Of a DNA stretch of 5,971 bases, positions 1 through 5,971 are shown one piece after another; the first letter of the stretch is position 1; every line of letters starts with the position of its first letter. Made by a program: the position numbers and the translations under genes. The stretch is from JBKHBQ01 sp046542305 (GTDB lineage Bacteria; Bacteroidota; Bacteroidia; Bacteroidales; 4484-276): assembly GCA_046542305.1 (NCBI GenBank), contig JBKHBQ010000249.1:1-5971 (forward strand), given 5' to 3'. The notes below the pieces were generated by a model, which was not told where the DNA came from, ran no database searches, and saw only the letters and a list, made by a program, of their open reading frames with translations.

Positions 1-62
1 AATTTCCGGGCAAAGGTATTGATTGCTGCCAGGATTATCATGTAGCGTATAATCCTTTTCAT
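1..62 (-). CDS. Start of an exported protein (N-terminal signal peptide only, cut by left window edge)
   Basis: An ATG at 62-60 on the minus strand opens a frame that stays open to the window edge, giving 20 complete codons: MKRIIRYMIILAAINTFARK. This has the form of a signal peptide: a basic start (K2, R3, R6), a hydrophobic core (about residues 7-14) and a small-residue region around TFA. The frame upstream is closed by a TAA at 110-108, and this ATG is the first in-frame start after it. The gene lies just beyond a strong terminator that ends the preceding operon on the same strand, so it probably has its own promoter. Nothing of the mature protein is visible, so its function is unknown. 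It may belong to the same locus or be unrelated. The short visible length is the main doubt. Confidence 0.55.
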   Translation of the reverse strand, partial: MKRIIRYMIILAAINTFARK

Positions 63-126
63 AACGTCATAGTAGTAAATGATGAATGTATTCTGAATGG
101 CCTTTGATTAAAAAGAACCGCAGAAG

Positions 127-164
127 AAAAAAACAGGTCCGGCAGTTTTTATCTGCCGAACCTG
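127..164 (-). terminator. Rho-independent terminator of the glucan operon
   Basis: On the minus strand, 12 bases after the stop codon of the T9SS protein gene, there is an inverted repeat. Positions 160-164 pair with 134-138 (5 bp), then comes one C/A mismatch (139/159), then 153-158 pair with 140-145 (6 bp, CGGCAG/CTGCCG). The loop is 7 nt (146-152). The stem is followed at once by seven A on the plus strand (127-133), which is a U7 tract in the minus-strand transcript. This is a textbook intrinsic terminator. The other strand has no U tract after the hairpin, so termination should work in one direction only. Confidence 0.88.
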
Positions 165-176
165 ATAGGGCAGGTT

Positions 177-1973
177 TTACTTTATTACCACCTTTGTAGT
201 ATAAAATCCACTGTTTTGGTCCTGTGCCTTAACGGTATAAACTCCCATGGGCAGGTCGCCAACCCGTATGTGCTGTGGCACATCTTCACGGATTTGTATC
301 ACCCGTGCGCCGTTCATGTTATACATTTCGAACAGGGTGAGTTCGGAATGATTGGAGATATTGATGATATCTGTAGCCGGATTCGGATAGATGCTGAGGT
401 CAAAGCGGTTGTTCTCCCTGATCGATACCTGATCGAGCAACCTCAGGTCGTCGAGGTAAAATTGTCCGGGAACAAAATGACCCTCGCCGCCGAACTGAAC
501 CACCACCTGGTCGTAATTTACACTGTCGGAAACTGCGCTGAAATCGAACTGCAGGGTAACCCATTCGTCGAAAGTTTCTACGGACAGTTTTATCTCTGTC
601 TGCGTTTGCCACGCGTTTCCGCCAAGCAGGCTGTTCTGCAGTTTCAGTGCCAGCGTGGGTGTAAGATCACCCGAGTAATCGTTGGATGAAGGGAAATAGG
701 CTTTGGTCTCGAATTTATTTCTGTCGCTCAGATCCATTCTGAAGTCGAGGATAAACTGGGCGTTTGTCCATTCGAATGATCCTGAACGATTGTAATCCAG
801 CACATGATTGGAGGCATTGGTCGGATCTTCCGCGATTGTAATGTCCACCAAATCGGGATCCTGGAATATCCAGGTATCAATGGTGCTGTAGCCGTCGTTT
901 TCGAAATTATCCTGAACATCGGCTTCCATTAGCGGCTTGGGGCCTGTTCCTCCTTCAAATTCAACATCATCCCAGTAGTAGGTTTTTTCGCCCGCCATGG
1001 CGCCTGAAGTTCCGAAATTAAAAAAGATGGATAATTTCTGATAGGTGTTATCGAAGTTGATCGGCGTTGTTCCTGAAGCTTCATTGCTGAAATCGAAAGT
1101 TATCACCTCCCAGTCTTCTGCAATGGTGGTCATGGTTTCGGTTTCAACGCTGATAGTCGGATCATTGGGGTCTTCCGTTTTTACCCGAACTGGAATGTTT
1201 GCATCCGGCGACCATACCCTTACCGTCATCATGGTGTAACCCGGTTCGAATGGGATCGGTTCGGCAAAACCTGCTGTACCTCCTATCGTGGTTCCTGCCC
1301 ACGTCTCAGCAGCATCCGTTTTGATGGTTTTGGCTACCATATTTTCGCTGTTTGTCGGATCTTCGATGATCTCCGAAACGGTGCCTCCGAAATCCACCAG
1401 GTTGTAATTCACGTTTTCATCATCGAAGGTCACCGGCAGGGTTACCGGATCGCCGGGATTCACCCCGCCTTCATATTCCGGTCCTTCCAAATCGTCGAAA
1501 TAAAACGTGTTGTCGTTGTTTGTACCGAAATCCATGAAGATTACGATCTTGTTGTAGGTTTGTGATGCAGCGCCGGTAAAGTCGAACGACAGTTGTACCC
1601 ATTGGTTTGGAGTGCTGATCGACTGCATGTTTTCAATAAATGTGCCGGTGTTGTTTTTATCCTCAAGTTTGAAAAGGACATCACATGCGATGGGCGACCA
1701 CACTTTAAGGTAAAAAGTTTCACCCGTTGAAAAGTCGATCATTCCATCGAGTTCGCAGTACATGTGCGCCCACTGCTCTTGGGAGCGCACCCATTCGCCA
1801 ACCATGGCGCTGGTATTTAAGCCTGAGGCGTCCGGATTGGCCACCACTTGCGGTGCATTTGGCCAGCCAGTGAAGGTTTCGTTCTGGTTAGCGTCGAAAT
1901 CCGTGTAAATGTATTGTGCGTTTGTTGCGAATGCAAAAAACACCATCGTAAGTAAAAAATAGAACTTTTTCAT
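177..1973 (-). CDS. Secreted protein with three carbohydrate-binding-like domains and a T9SS type A sorting domain
   Basis: This 598-residue protein probably binds polysaccharide outside the cell; no catalytic motif was found. Residues 1-20 are a signal peptide (basic KK, hydrophobic core, ATNAQ end). Three related beta-sandwich-type domains follow at about 21-164, 178-340 and 352-515. Each carries the same landmarks: VWSP-like strands (91-94, 253-256; AYFPSS at 425-430), a W...FDF strand (125-132, 288-295, 471-478) and a closing aromatic-x-DD strand (FYFDD, YYWDD, FYLDD). Domains 2 and 3 also share EDPTN (204-208, 382-386). The pattern resembles CBM4/CBM9/CBM22-type modules, but the family is not certain. 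Residues about 521-598 are a T9SS type A sorting domain with SIYPNPATD at 528-535 and a final GVYTVKA...KVVIK, so the protein should cross the outer membrane and be anchored or released. The ATG at 1973 is 25 nt after the stop of the glycosidase gene and is preceded by A/T-rich sequence without a Shine-Dalgarno motif. The gene is last in the operon, before the terminator. Its likely role is to hold glucan near the cell or the GH16 enzyme. Confidence 0.9.
   Translation of the reverse strand: MKKFYFLLTMVFFAFATNAQYIYTDFDANQNETFTGWPNAPQVVANPDASGLNTSAMVGEWVRSQEQWAHMYCELDGMIDFSTGETFYLKVWSPIACDVLFKLEDKNNTGTFIENMQSISTPNQWVQLSFDFTGAASQTYNKIVIFMDFGTNNDNTFYFDDLEGPEYEGGVNPGDPVTLPVTFDDENVNYNLVDFGGTVSEIIEDPTNSENMVAKTIKTDAAETWAGTTIGGTAGFAEPIPFEPGYTMMTVRVWSPDANIPVRVKTEDPNDPTISVETETMTTIAEDWEVITFDFSNEASGTTPINFDNTYQKLSIFFNFGTSGAMAGEKTYYWDDVEFEGGTGPKPLMEADVQDNFENDGYSTIDTWIFQDPDLVDITIAEDPTNASNHVLDYNRSGSFEWTNAQFILDFRMDLSDRNKFETKAYFPSSNDYSGDLTPTLALKLQNSLLGGNAWQTQTEIKLSVETFDEWVTLQFDFSAVSDSVNYDQVVVQFGGEGHFVPGQFYLDDLRLLDQVSIRENNRFDLSIYPNPATDIINISNHSELTLFEMYNMNGARVIQIREDVPQHIRVGDLPMGVYTVKAQDQNSGFYTTKVVIK
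429..1913 (-). repeat. Three tandem diverged binding domains within the T9SS protein
   Basis: Codons for residues 21-164 (1913-1482), 178-340 (1442-954) and 352-515 (920-429) encode three copies of one domain of about 145-165 residues. They are joined by short Gly/Pro-rich linkers (YEGGVNPGDP, EGGTGPKPL). The copies are recognised at protein level by repeated landmarks in the same order: an early DPTN or NPD turn, VWSP, W-x-x-x-x-FDF, and a final aromatic-x-DD. DNA identity is limited to short patches such as the 11-nt stretch encoding EDPT in copies 2 and 3. The duplication is therefore old, not a recent tandem expansion. Copy 3 is the most diverged (AYFP in place of VWSP). Confidence 0.75.
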
Positions 1974-1998
1974 AATGAATTAACTTTTAAATGTGTAA

Positions 1999-3309
1999 CT
2001 ATCTGATATAAAATGGAATATTTGCTGTTGCAGCATTATTGTGGTTGTCGTAAGCGTAAACGAACAACCGGTAGGCTCCGCTTGCTTCCGGCGCCTTGAA
2101 AGTGAACCCTCCGCTGTCGCTCTCCGCTTTCAGCACCGATGGTTGTCGGGGCTCATAATCACCTCCGTCACTTTGTCTGTCTTCCGGTACCTCCGGAATA
2201 ATCTCCCACTGGTAAGTGAGCGGGTCATTTTCATGATCTGTAATTTCCGTCACGGCCTGATATTCCTGTTCTGCTTTCAGATATACCGCATCATGGGCTG
2301 TTTTTCCATTGAGCTGAAAACCGGAAATGACAGGTGCGCGGTTTTCGGGCCACTCCCCGGTCCATACGTATTGCATTACATCCACCGCTTCTGTTTCATG
2401 GCCGCTTTCCAGGAACATGCCGTACCAGGTAGGAGTTCTTTCCTGTTTCTGGCCCCAAAGGAATACAAACGAGCCTATGCATTGCTCAGGCTGGCCGGCA
2501 ATTACATTCTGATACCGTTCCTGGTAGGCCATGGCTTTTTCATGGCTGTTTTGCTCGATAGGTCTGCCCCAGGGAGTTTTGGCTACTTCCCAGTGACCTG
2601 TGGCACCCCATTCTGAAACAACAAACGCGCCTTCATAGCCACTGTTGCTGATGTATTCCGGCAGGTTGACAATGTCGCCGTAAAGCTGAAAACTCAGAAA
2701 ATCCAGATCAGGACAACGTTCGGTAACGGTTCTGATATCATTCAAACCTGCTCCGGCAAGCATGGTAGTCGTGGGATGATTAGGGTCAACCTCGTTGATC
2801 ATCCGGGCGATGTCGTTCACAGCATCCCATACCCGGGGATTTGTTGCCCTCAGATTGAGTTCGTTGCCGATGCCCCACGCCAACAGGGCAGGATGATCTT
2901 TATATTTAAGCACTTCACGTTTGGCATATTCGTACTGCTTTTGAACGGCAGCAGAATCGTCGTAATCAAATCCGTGGCGTTCACGTGCAATTTCGAGGCC
3001 CATGCAAACCATCACGTTATTCTGGTGCGCTTCGTTGAGGATCTCTTCGCCGGTACGGCACCGGGTATCGGTTCGCCAGGTGCGCATGGCATTGCCACCA
3101 TGATCAGCCAGCGCTTCGATGTTTCCACATTCCAGACCTGCACCCTTGATGAAAAACGGTTCGCCATTGGCGTAAAGTTGCCATCCGGTTGTTTCTTTCT
3201 TCAGTTCCACCTTGGATGGTCCTTTGCTGCGGTGGCCTGAGTCAGCGCTGCAGCCGGCCAACGAAGCCATGAGTAAAATAAAAAGGAAAATATACAGATG
3301 GTTTTTCAT
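1999..3309 (-). CDS. Lipoprotein clan GH-A TIM-barrel glycoside hydrolase (GH2-C/GH5-like) with C-terminal Ig/PKD-like domain
   Basis: This 436-residue protein is predicted to hydrolyse beta-linked glycan, probably glucan fragments given its neighbours. Residues 1-20 form a lipoprotein signal ending in LAGC, so Cys20 would be lipidated. The following SADSG is only weakly acidic, so periplasmic versus surface placement is open. The TIM barrel spans about 40-320 and has clan GH-A landmarks in order: an early strand with FFIKGAG (52-58), Arg in MRTWRTD (75-81), beta-4 WGIGNEL with likely acid/base Glu150, Tyr210 in FQLYGD, beta-7 VVSEWG with likely nucleophile Glu233, and beta-8 Trp285 in FLWG. 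Both catalytic Glu are present, so the enzyme looks active. Residues about 325-436 resemble an Ig/PKD/cadherin-like domain (DHENDPLTYQWEI, then YRLFVYAYDNHNN). The protein lacks the N-terminal beta-domains of a full GH2 enzyme. The exact GH family and linkage specificity cannot be told from sequence alone; GH2-C-like or GH5-like are the best labels. The ATG lies 5 nt after the transporter stop, which suggests coupled translation. Confidence 0.88.
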   Translation of the reverse strand: MKNHLYIFLFILLMASLAGCSADSGHRSKGPSKVELKKETTGWQLYANGEPFFIKGAGLECGNIEALADHGGNAMRTWRTDTRCRTGEEILNEAHQNNVMVCMGLEIARERHGFDYDDSAAVQKQYEYAKREVLKYKDHPALLAWGIGNELNLRATNPRVWDAVNDIARMINEVDPNHPTTTMLAGAGLNDIRTVTERCPDLDFLSFQLYGDIVNLPEYISNSGYEGAFVVSEWGATGHWEVAKTPWGRPIEQNSHEKAMAYQERYQNVIAGQPEQCIGSFVFLWGQKQERTPTWYGMFLESGHETEAVDVMQYVWTGEWPENRAPVISGFQLNGKTAHDAVYLKAEQEYQAVTEITDHENDPLTYQWEIIPEVPEDRQSDGGDYEPRQPSVLKAESDSGGFTFKAPEASGAYRLFVYAYDNHNNAATANIPFYIR

Positions 3310-3314
3310 TGTTG

Positions 3315-4925
3315 TTATGTTAATTTGTGACTGTTGGTTGAGTTGTGTTTTTGGTCTGAATCTGAGTGCTTAACGAGGATGCCCTCAAGTTCTTCGAGTG
3401 ATTTGTTTTTTGTTTCGGGCAGGATGATGATGATAAATACTAATCCTGCGGCAGCGAAAAACCCGTAAATCAAAAATGTCATCGAACTGCCGATTGTTGC
3501 CAGTTCCCAGGGGAATACCAGTTGCACCAGAAAGCTTACGCCCGAATTGATGAAGCCGGTAAATGATATGGCCAGTCCCCGTATCCAGTTGGGGAAAATT
3601 TCGGAAAACAACACCCACATTACCGGACCGATAGAGACGGCAAATGAAGCCACAAAACCAATGATGCCGATCAGGATAAGCAGCGCGTTCATGTTGATAC
3701 CGGCGGTGATCAGGTCGGATTCCACTTTTTTGGCTTCATTTTCACCGTAGCTTTGTTCGATGGCCCGTTTGAATTCGATGTCGCTGTAATAAATATTGCC
3801 GACCATGGCCGTGGTTTTGCTTCTGTCGACATGGGCAGGAAGTTGCGCTACAGATTCCTGCGTCAGTTGATAGGTTGCTGTGCTAAATCCCCATGAAAGC
3901 AAAAACATACTTACGGCAATGCCTGACAGTCCGAAAATCAGCAATATGCGCCTGCCAAACCGGTCGATGAACATAATGGCAACAATGGTAAAAACCAGGT
4001 TGGTAAGCCCTACCAGGATAGCCTGTGAAAAGGAGGCATCCGTGCCGATGCCCGATTGCTCAAAGATCATGGGCGCATAAAAGAATACCGAATTGATGCC
4101 GGTGATCTGCTGCAGCACAGCCACCACAATACCGATTGTAAGCACCAGCCGCAGGGCGGGTTTAAAAAGTTCCTTAAACGGAACCTGCTTTTTGTTTACT
4201 TCCTTTGACAGGGATGCCTGTACAGCTTGAATATCCTTTTTTGCCTGTTCCCCGGACGAAACCCTGGTTAAAATGCTTAATGCTTCCGCTTCTCTCGACT
4301 TCATAATCAACCAGCGCGGACTGCGGGGTACCGCGAAAAGGAATGCGAAATACAGGATGGCCGGAAGGGTTTCCAGCCCAAGCATCCATCTCCATTCATA
4401 GATGTTTATCCCCAACGTACTCACCCAGGTGCTTTCCGATTGGCTCCATTGCAGGATCAGATAATTGGTGAAGAACGCCACGGATATCCCGATAACGATA
4501 TTTAACTGGTTAAAAGAAACCATGCGGCCGCGAAGCCGTGGAGGTGAGATCTCGGCAATGTACATCGGGGCGGTGATCAGCGATGCGCCTACCCCGAAAC
4601 CACCAATCATCCTTGCTATTATAAGGGTCACAAAATCGGGCGCCAGTGCGGAGCCGATGGCTGATATGGCATAAAGTATTGCCGCAATTTTCAGTACCGG
4701 GCGCCTGCCGATTTTTGTACTCACCGGACCAGCCAGCATCATGGCAAGGGTAGAGGTGAGGGTGAGCGAACTTACAGCCCACCCCAACTCCAGTTTGCTG
4801 AGGTTGAATTCAGGTTCGATAAATTTCACTACCCCCGAGATCACTGAGGCATCAAAGCCCATCAGGAAGCCACCAAGAGCCACAATGAGGCTGATCTTTA
4901 CGGTATATCGCTGTTGTTTGGTCAT
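3315..4925 (-). CDS. Sugar-porter family MFS transporter (XylE/GLUT-like, probable sugar:H+ symporter)
   Basis: This 536-residue inner-membrane protein of twelve expected helices should import a monosaccharide or short sugar. Sugar-porter signatures are all present: GFDASVISG in TM1 (23-31), GRRP (73-76), RMIGGFGVG (105-113), PMYIAEISPPRLRGR (120-134), PRSPRWL (200-206), QQITGIN (272-278), DRFGRR (321-326), GPVMWVLFSEIFPNWIRG (433-450) and PETKNKSLEELE (503-514). By comparison from memory with E. coli XylE and human GLUT1, sugar-contact positions are kept (Gln140, Gln272, Gln273, Asn278, Trp437), with Asn460 where XylE has Gln415. Asp25 matches the XylE proton-coupling Asp27, so symport is likely. 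A polar stretch (about 347-409) between TM9 and TM10 is much longer than in XylE. The ATG at 4925 was chosen: an upstream in-frame TTG at 4955 would add ten residues of no clear role. It follows the GH16 gene by 62 nt without a terminator. Glucose from glucan is the most likely substrate, by context only. Confidence 0.93.
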   Translation of the reverse strand: MTKQQRYTVKISLIVALGGFLMGFDASVISGVVKFIEPEFNLSKLELGWAVSSLTLTSTLAMMLAGPVSTKIGRRPVLKIAAILYAISAIGSALAPDFVTLIIARMIGGFGVGASLITAPMYIAEISPPRLRGRMVSFNQLNIVIGISVAFFTNYLILQWSQSESTWVSTLGINIYEWRWMLGLETLPAILYFAFLFAVPRSPRWLIMKSREAEALSILTRVSSGEQAKKDIQAVQASLSKEVNKKQVPFKELFKPALRLVLTIGIVVAVLQQITGINSVFFYAPMIFEQSGIGTDASFSQAILVGLTNLVFTIVAIMFIDRFGRRILLIFGLSGIAVSMFLLSWGFSTATYQLTQESVAQLPAHVDRSKTTAMVGNIYYSDIEFKRAIEQSYGENEAKKVESDLITAGINMNALLILIGIIGFVASFAVSIGPVMWVLFSEIFPNWIRGLAISFTGFINSGVSFLVQLVFPWELATIGSSMTFLIYGFFAAAGLVFIIIILPETKNKSLEELEGILVKHSDSDQKHNSTNSHKLT

Positions 4926-4987
4926 TGTTATTGCATTAAATCCGGTTGATACCAAAGGCTGGATATTGTACAGTGGGTTTACTGGTT

Positions 4988-5971
4988 CTATCGCTGTTCC
5001 AGATCATACACACGCACATAATCCACTTCCATCACCTGATCGAATTCCGTTGTTTCGTCGGGAGGGCCGGGCCAGTTTCCGCCTACAGCCACATTGAGAA
5101 TGATAAAGAAATTGTTGTGAAACTCGCTGAGCGATGTGATGTCGACGGTATAGTATTGTACATCGTCCATATATCCACGTATTTCCTGAGCATCCCATTC
5201 CACGGCAAAAACATGATAATCATCGGCAAATATGCCGGATGGAAGGGTATAACTTTCACCATACTGTGCATGGTTTCCGTTATCGTCCCAGTGGATGGTT
5301 GCATAGCAGGTATTATCGCCATTGGTTCCGCCTACCATTTCCATGATGTCGATTTCTCCGCAGGCCGGCCATCCAACCGTACTGATGTTTGCGCCAAGCA
5401 TCCAGAATGCCGGCCACAGACCCTGCCCGTAAGGGAGTTTTATTCTTGCTTCAATCCTTCCGTATTTCACATCGAATTTGCCCTGCGTGGTGATCCGAGC
5501 GGAAGTGTAATCCCTTCCGCCAACCTGTTCTTCTTTTGCCGTAATGGTCAACATGCCGTTGTCGACATAAAGGTTGCTTTCGCTATCGGTGTAATACTGG
5601 AGTTCGTTATTTCCCCAGCCGGTACCACCGGTTTCGATGTTCCAGTAGGTATCGTCGGGAAGTCCCGTGTAATTGAATTCTTCCGCCCAAACAAGGGTAG
5701 GATCATAGTCCGGGTCGTCCTGGGTGATGATCACGGGCTTGATAAGAGAATAATCGGTGTTATTCTGAGTCACCACAAGTTCGATATTATATTCGCCGGC
5801 AAGCGGGAAATAGGCCGTATGCTCCATTTCATCCACAACCACCAGGTCGAGGTATCTCCATTCAAATGATTCAAAAACACCGACGGAAGTGTTGGTGAGC
5901 ATTACATAATTTGGGTTGGCAGTATCTATTTCCATGGCAAAATCTACCTCCAGGTCTTCATTGGTAATGCT
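4988..5971 (-). CDS. GH16 endo-beta-glucanase (laminarinase-like) with N-terminal PKD-like domain, 5' end beyond window
   Basis: The visible 327 residues are the C-terminal part of the protein. The frame stays open through the right edge, and the in-frame ATG at 5935 is internal to a domain, so it is not the start. Residues about 1-85 look like a PKD/Ig-like domain (LTNTS, FEWRYLD, then PLAGEYNIELVV). Residues about 93-324 are a full GH16 jelly-roll: LVWAEEFNYTG opening, WGNNELQYYT, TSARITTQGKFDVKYGRIEARIK, GLWPAFWML, the catalytic EIDIME motif (nucleophile Glu206, Asp208, acid/base Glu211; bases 5356-5339), then HVFAVEWD, NVAVGGNWPG and a closing MEVDYVRVYDL. The six-residue E-x-D-x-x-E form is typical of laminarinase/lichenase-type GH16 members, which cut internal beta-1,3 or mixed beta-1,3/1,4 glucan bonds. 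There is no T9SS sorting domain: the protein stops right after the GH16 fold. Export therefore depends on an unseen N-terminal signal, perhaps a lipoprotein one. It is the first visible gene of the operon and the clearest pointer to a beta-glucan substrate. Confidence 0.95.
   Translation of the reverse strand, partial: SITNEDLEVDFAMEIDTANPNYVMLTNTSVGVFESFEWRYLDLVVVDEMEHTAYFPLAGEYNIELVVTQNNTDYSLIKPVIITQDDPDYDPTLVWAEEFNYTGLPDDTYWNIETGGTGWGNNELQYYTDSESNLYVDNGMLTITAKEEQVGGRDYTSARITTQGKFDVKYGRIEARIKLPYGQGLWPAFWMLGANISTVGWPACGEIDIMEMVGGTNGDNTCYATIHWDDNGNHAQYGESYTLPSGIFADDYHVFAVEWDAQEIRGYMDDVQYYTVDITSLSEFHNNFFIILNVAVGGNWPGPPDETTEFDQVMEVDYVRVYDLEQR

Noticed and set aside
59..70. Three-codon minus-strand upstream frame (ATG ACG TTA TGA) overlapping the start of the gene at 62.
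   Set aside because: Too short to distinguish from chance; nothing else suggests a leader peptide or attenuation.
83..90. Possible Bacteroidota -7 promoter element (TACATTCA on the minus strand, against TAnnTTTG) upstream of the gene starting at 62.
   Set aside because: Two of the six fixed consensus positions mismatch and no convincing -33 TTG element sits at the right distance, so it is not supportable as a promoter.
2041..2616. Plus-strand open frame of 191 codons opposite the lipoprotein glycosidase.
   Set aside because: It lies wholly over a gene with clear clan GH-A motifs; the translation is Cys/Phe-rich without recognisable domains.
4926..4987. Possible terminator or promoter in the 62-nt gap between GH16 and the transporter.
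   Set aside because: Only 3-4 bp stems can be formed, there is no U tract, and no TAnnTTTG match was seen; read-through within an operon is simpler.
4946..5869. Plus-strand open frame of 307 codons opposite the GH16 gene.
   Set aside because: It is antiparallel to a gene with an intact GH16 catalytic motif. Its translation shows no signal peptide, domain or motif and it overlaps the full GH16 fold, so it is a shadow frame.

Overview
The window looks like part of a polysaccharide-utilisation locus from a member of the Bacteroidota. The evidence is a type IX secretion (T9SS) C-terminal sorting domain, a lipoprotein signal ending in LAGC, start codons preceded by A/T-rich sequence instead of Shine-Dalgarno motifs, and a GH16 / lipoprotein hydrolase / sugar porter gene set. 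Base composition is intermediate (not counted exactly). Class or genus cannot be fixed from this sequence.

All supported genes are on the minus strand, so transcription runs from high to low coordinates. In that order: (1) the 3' part of a GH16 beta-glucanase with a PKD-like N-terminal domain, running off the right edge (4988-5971); (2) a sugar-porter-family MFS transporter (3315-4925); (3) a lipoprotein clan GH-A TIM-barrel glycosidase with a C-terminal Ig/PKD-like domain (1999-3309); (4) a secreted protein with three carbohydrate-binding-like domains and a T9SS sorting domain (177-1973). The gaps are 62, 5 and 25 nt with no terminator or clear promoter in them, so this reads as one operon. 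A strong intrinsic terminator (127-164) closes it. A further gene, of which only the signal-peptide start is visible (1-62), begins downstream on the same strand.

The genes suggest a beta-glucan degradation path, probably for a laminarin-like beta-1,3-glucan. The three-domain protein would bind glycan outside the cell, GH16 would cut the chain, the lipoprotein glycosidase would trim the products, and the inner-membrane MFS porter would import the released sugar by proton symport. The GH16 motif is seen directly. The substrate and the division of labour are inferred. No SusC/SusD pair lies in the window; if present it would be upstream, beyond the right edge.

No CRISPR array, tRNA, rRNA, insertion sequence or phage gene was seen. 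The less ordinary points are a clan GH-A lipoprotein of unassigned family, a long polar insert in the MFS porter between TM9 and TM10, and a catalysis-free triple binding-domain protein exported by T9SS. No clearly unprecedented system is visible.
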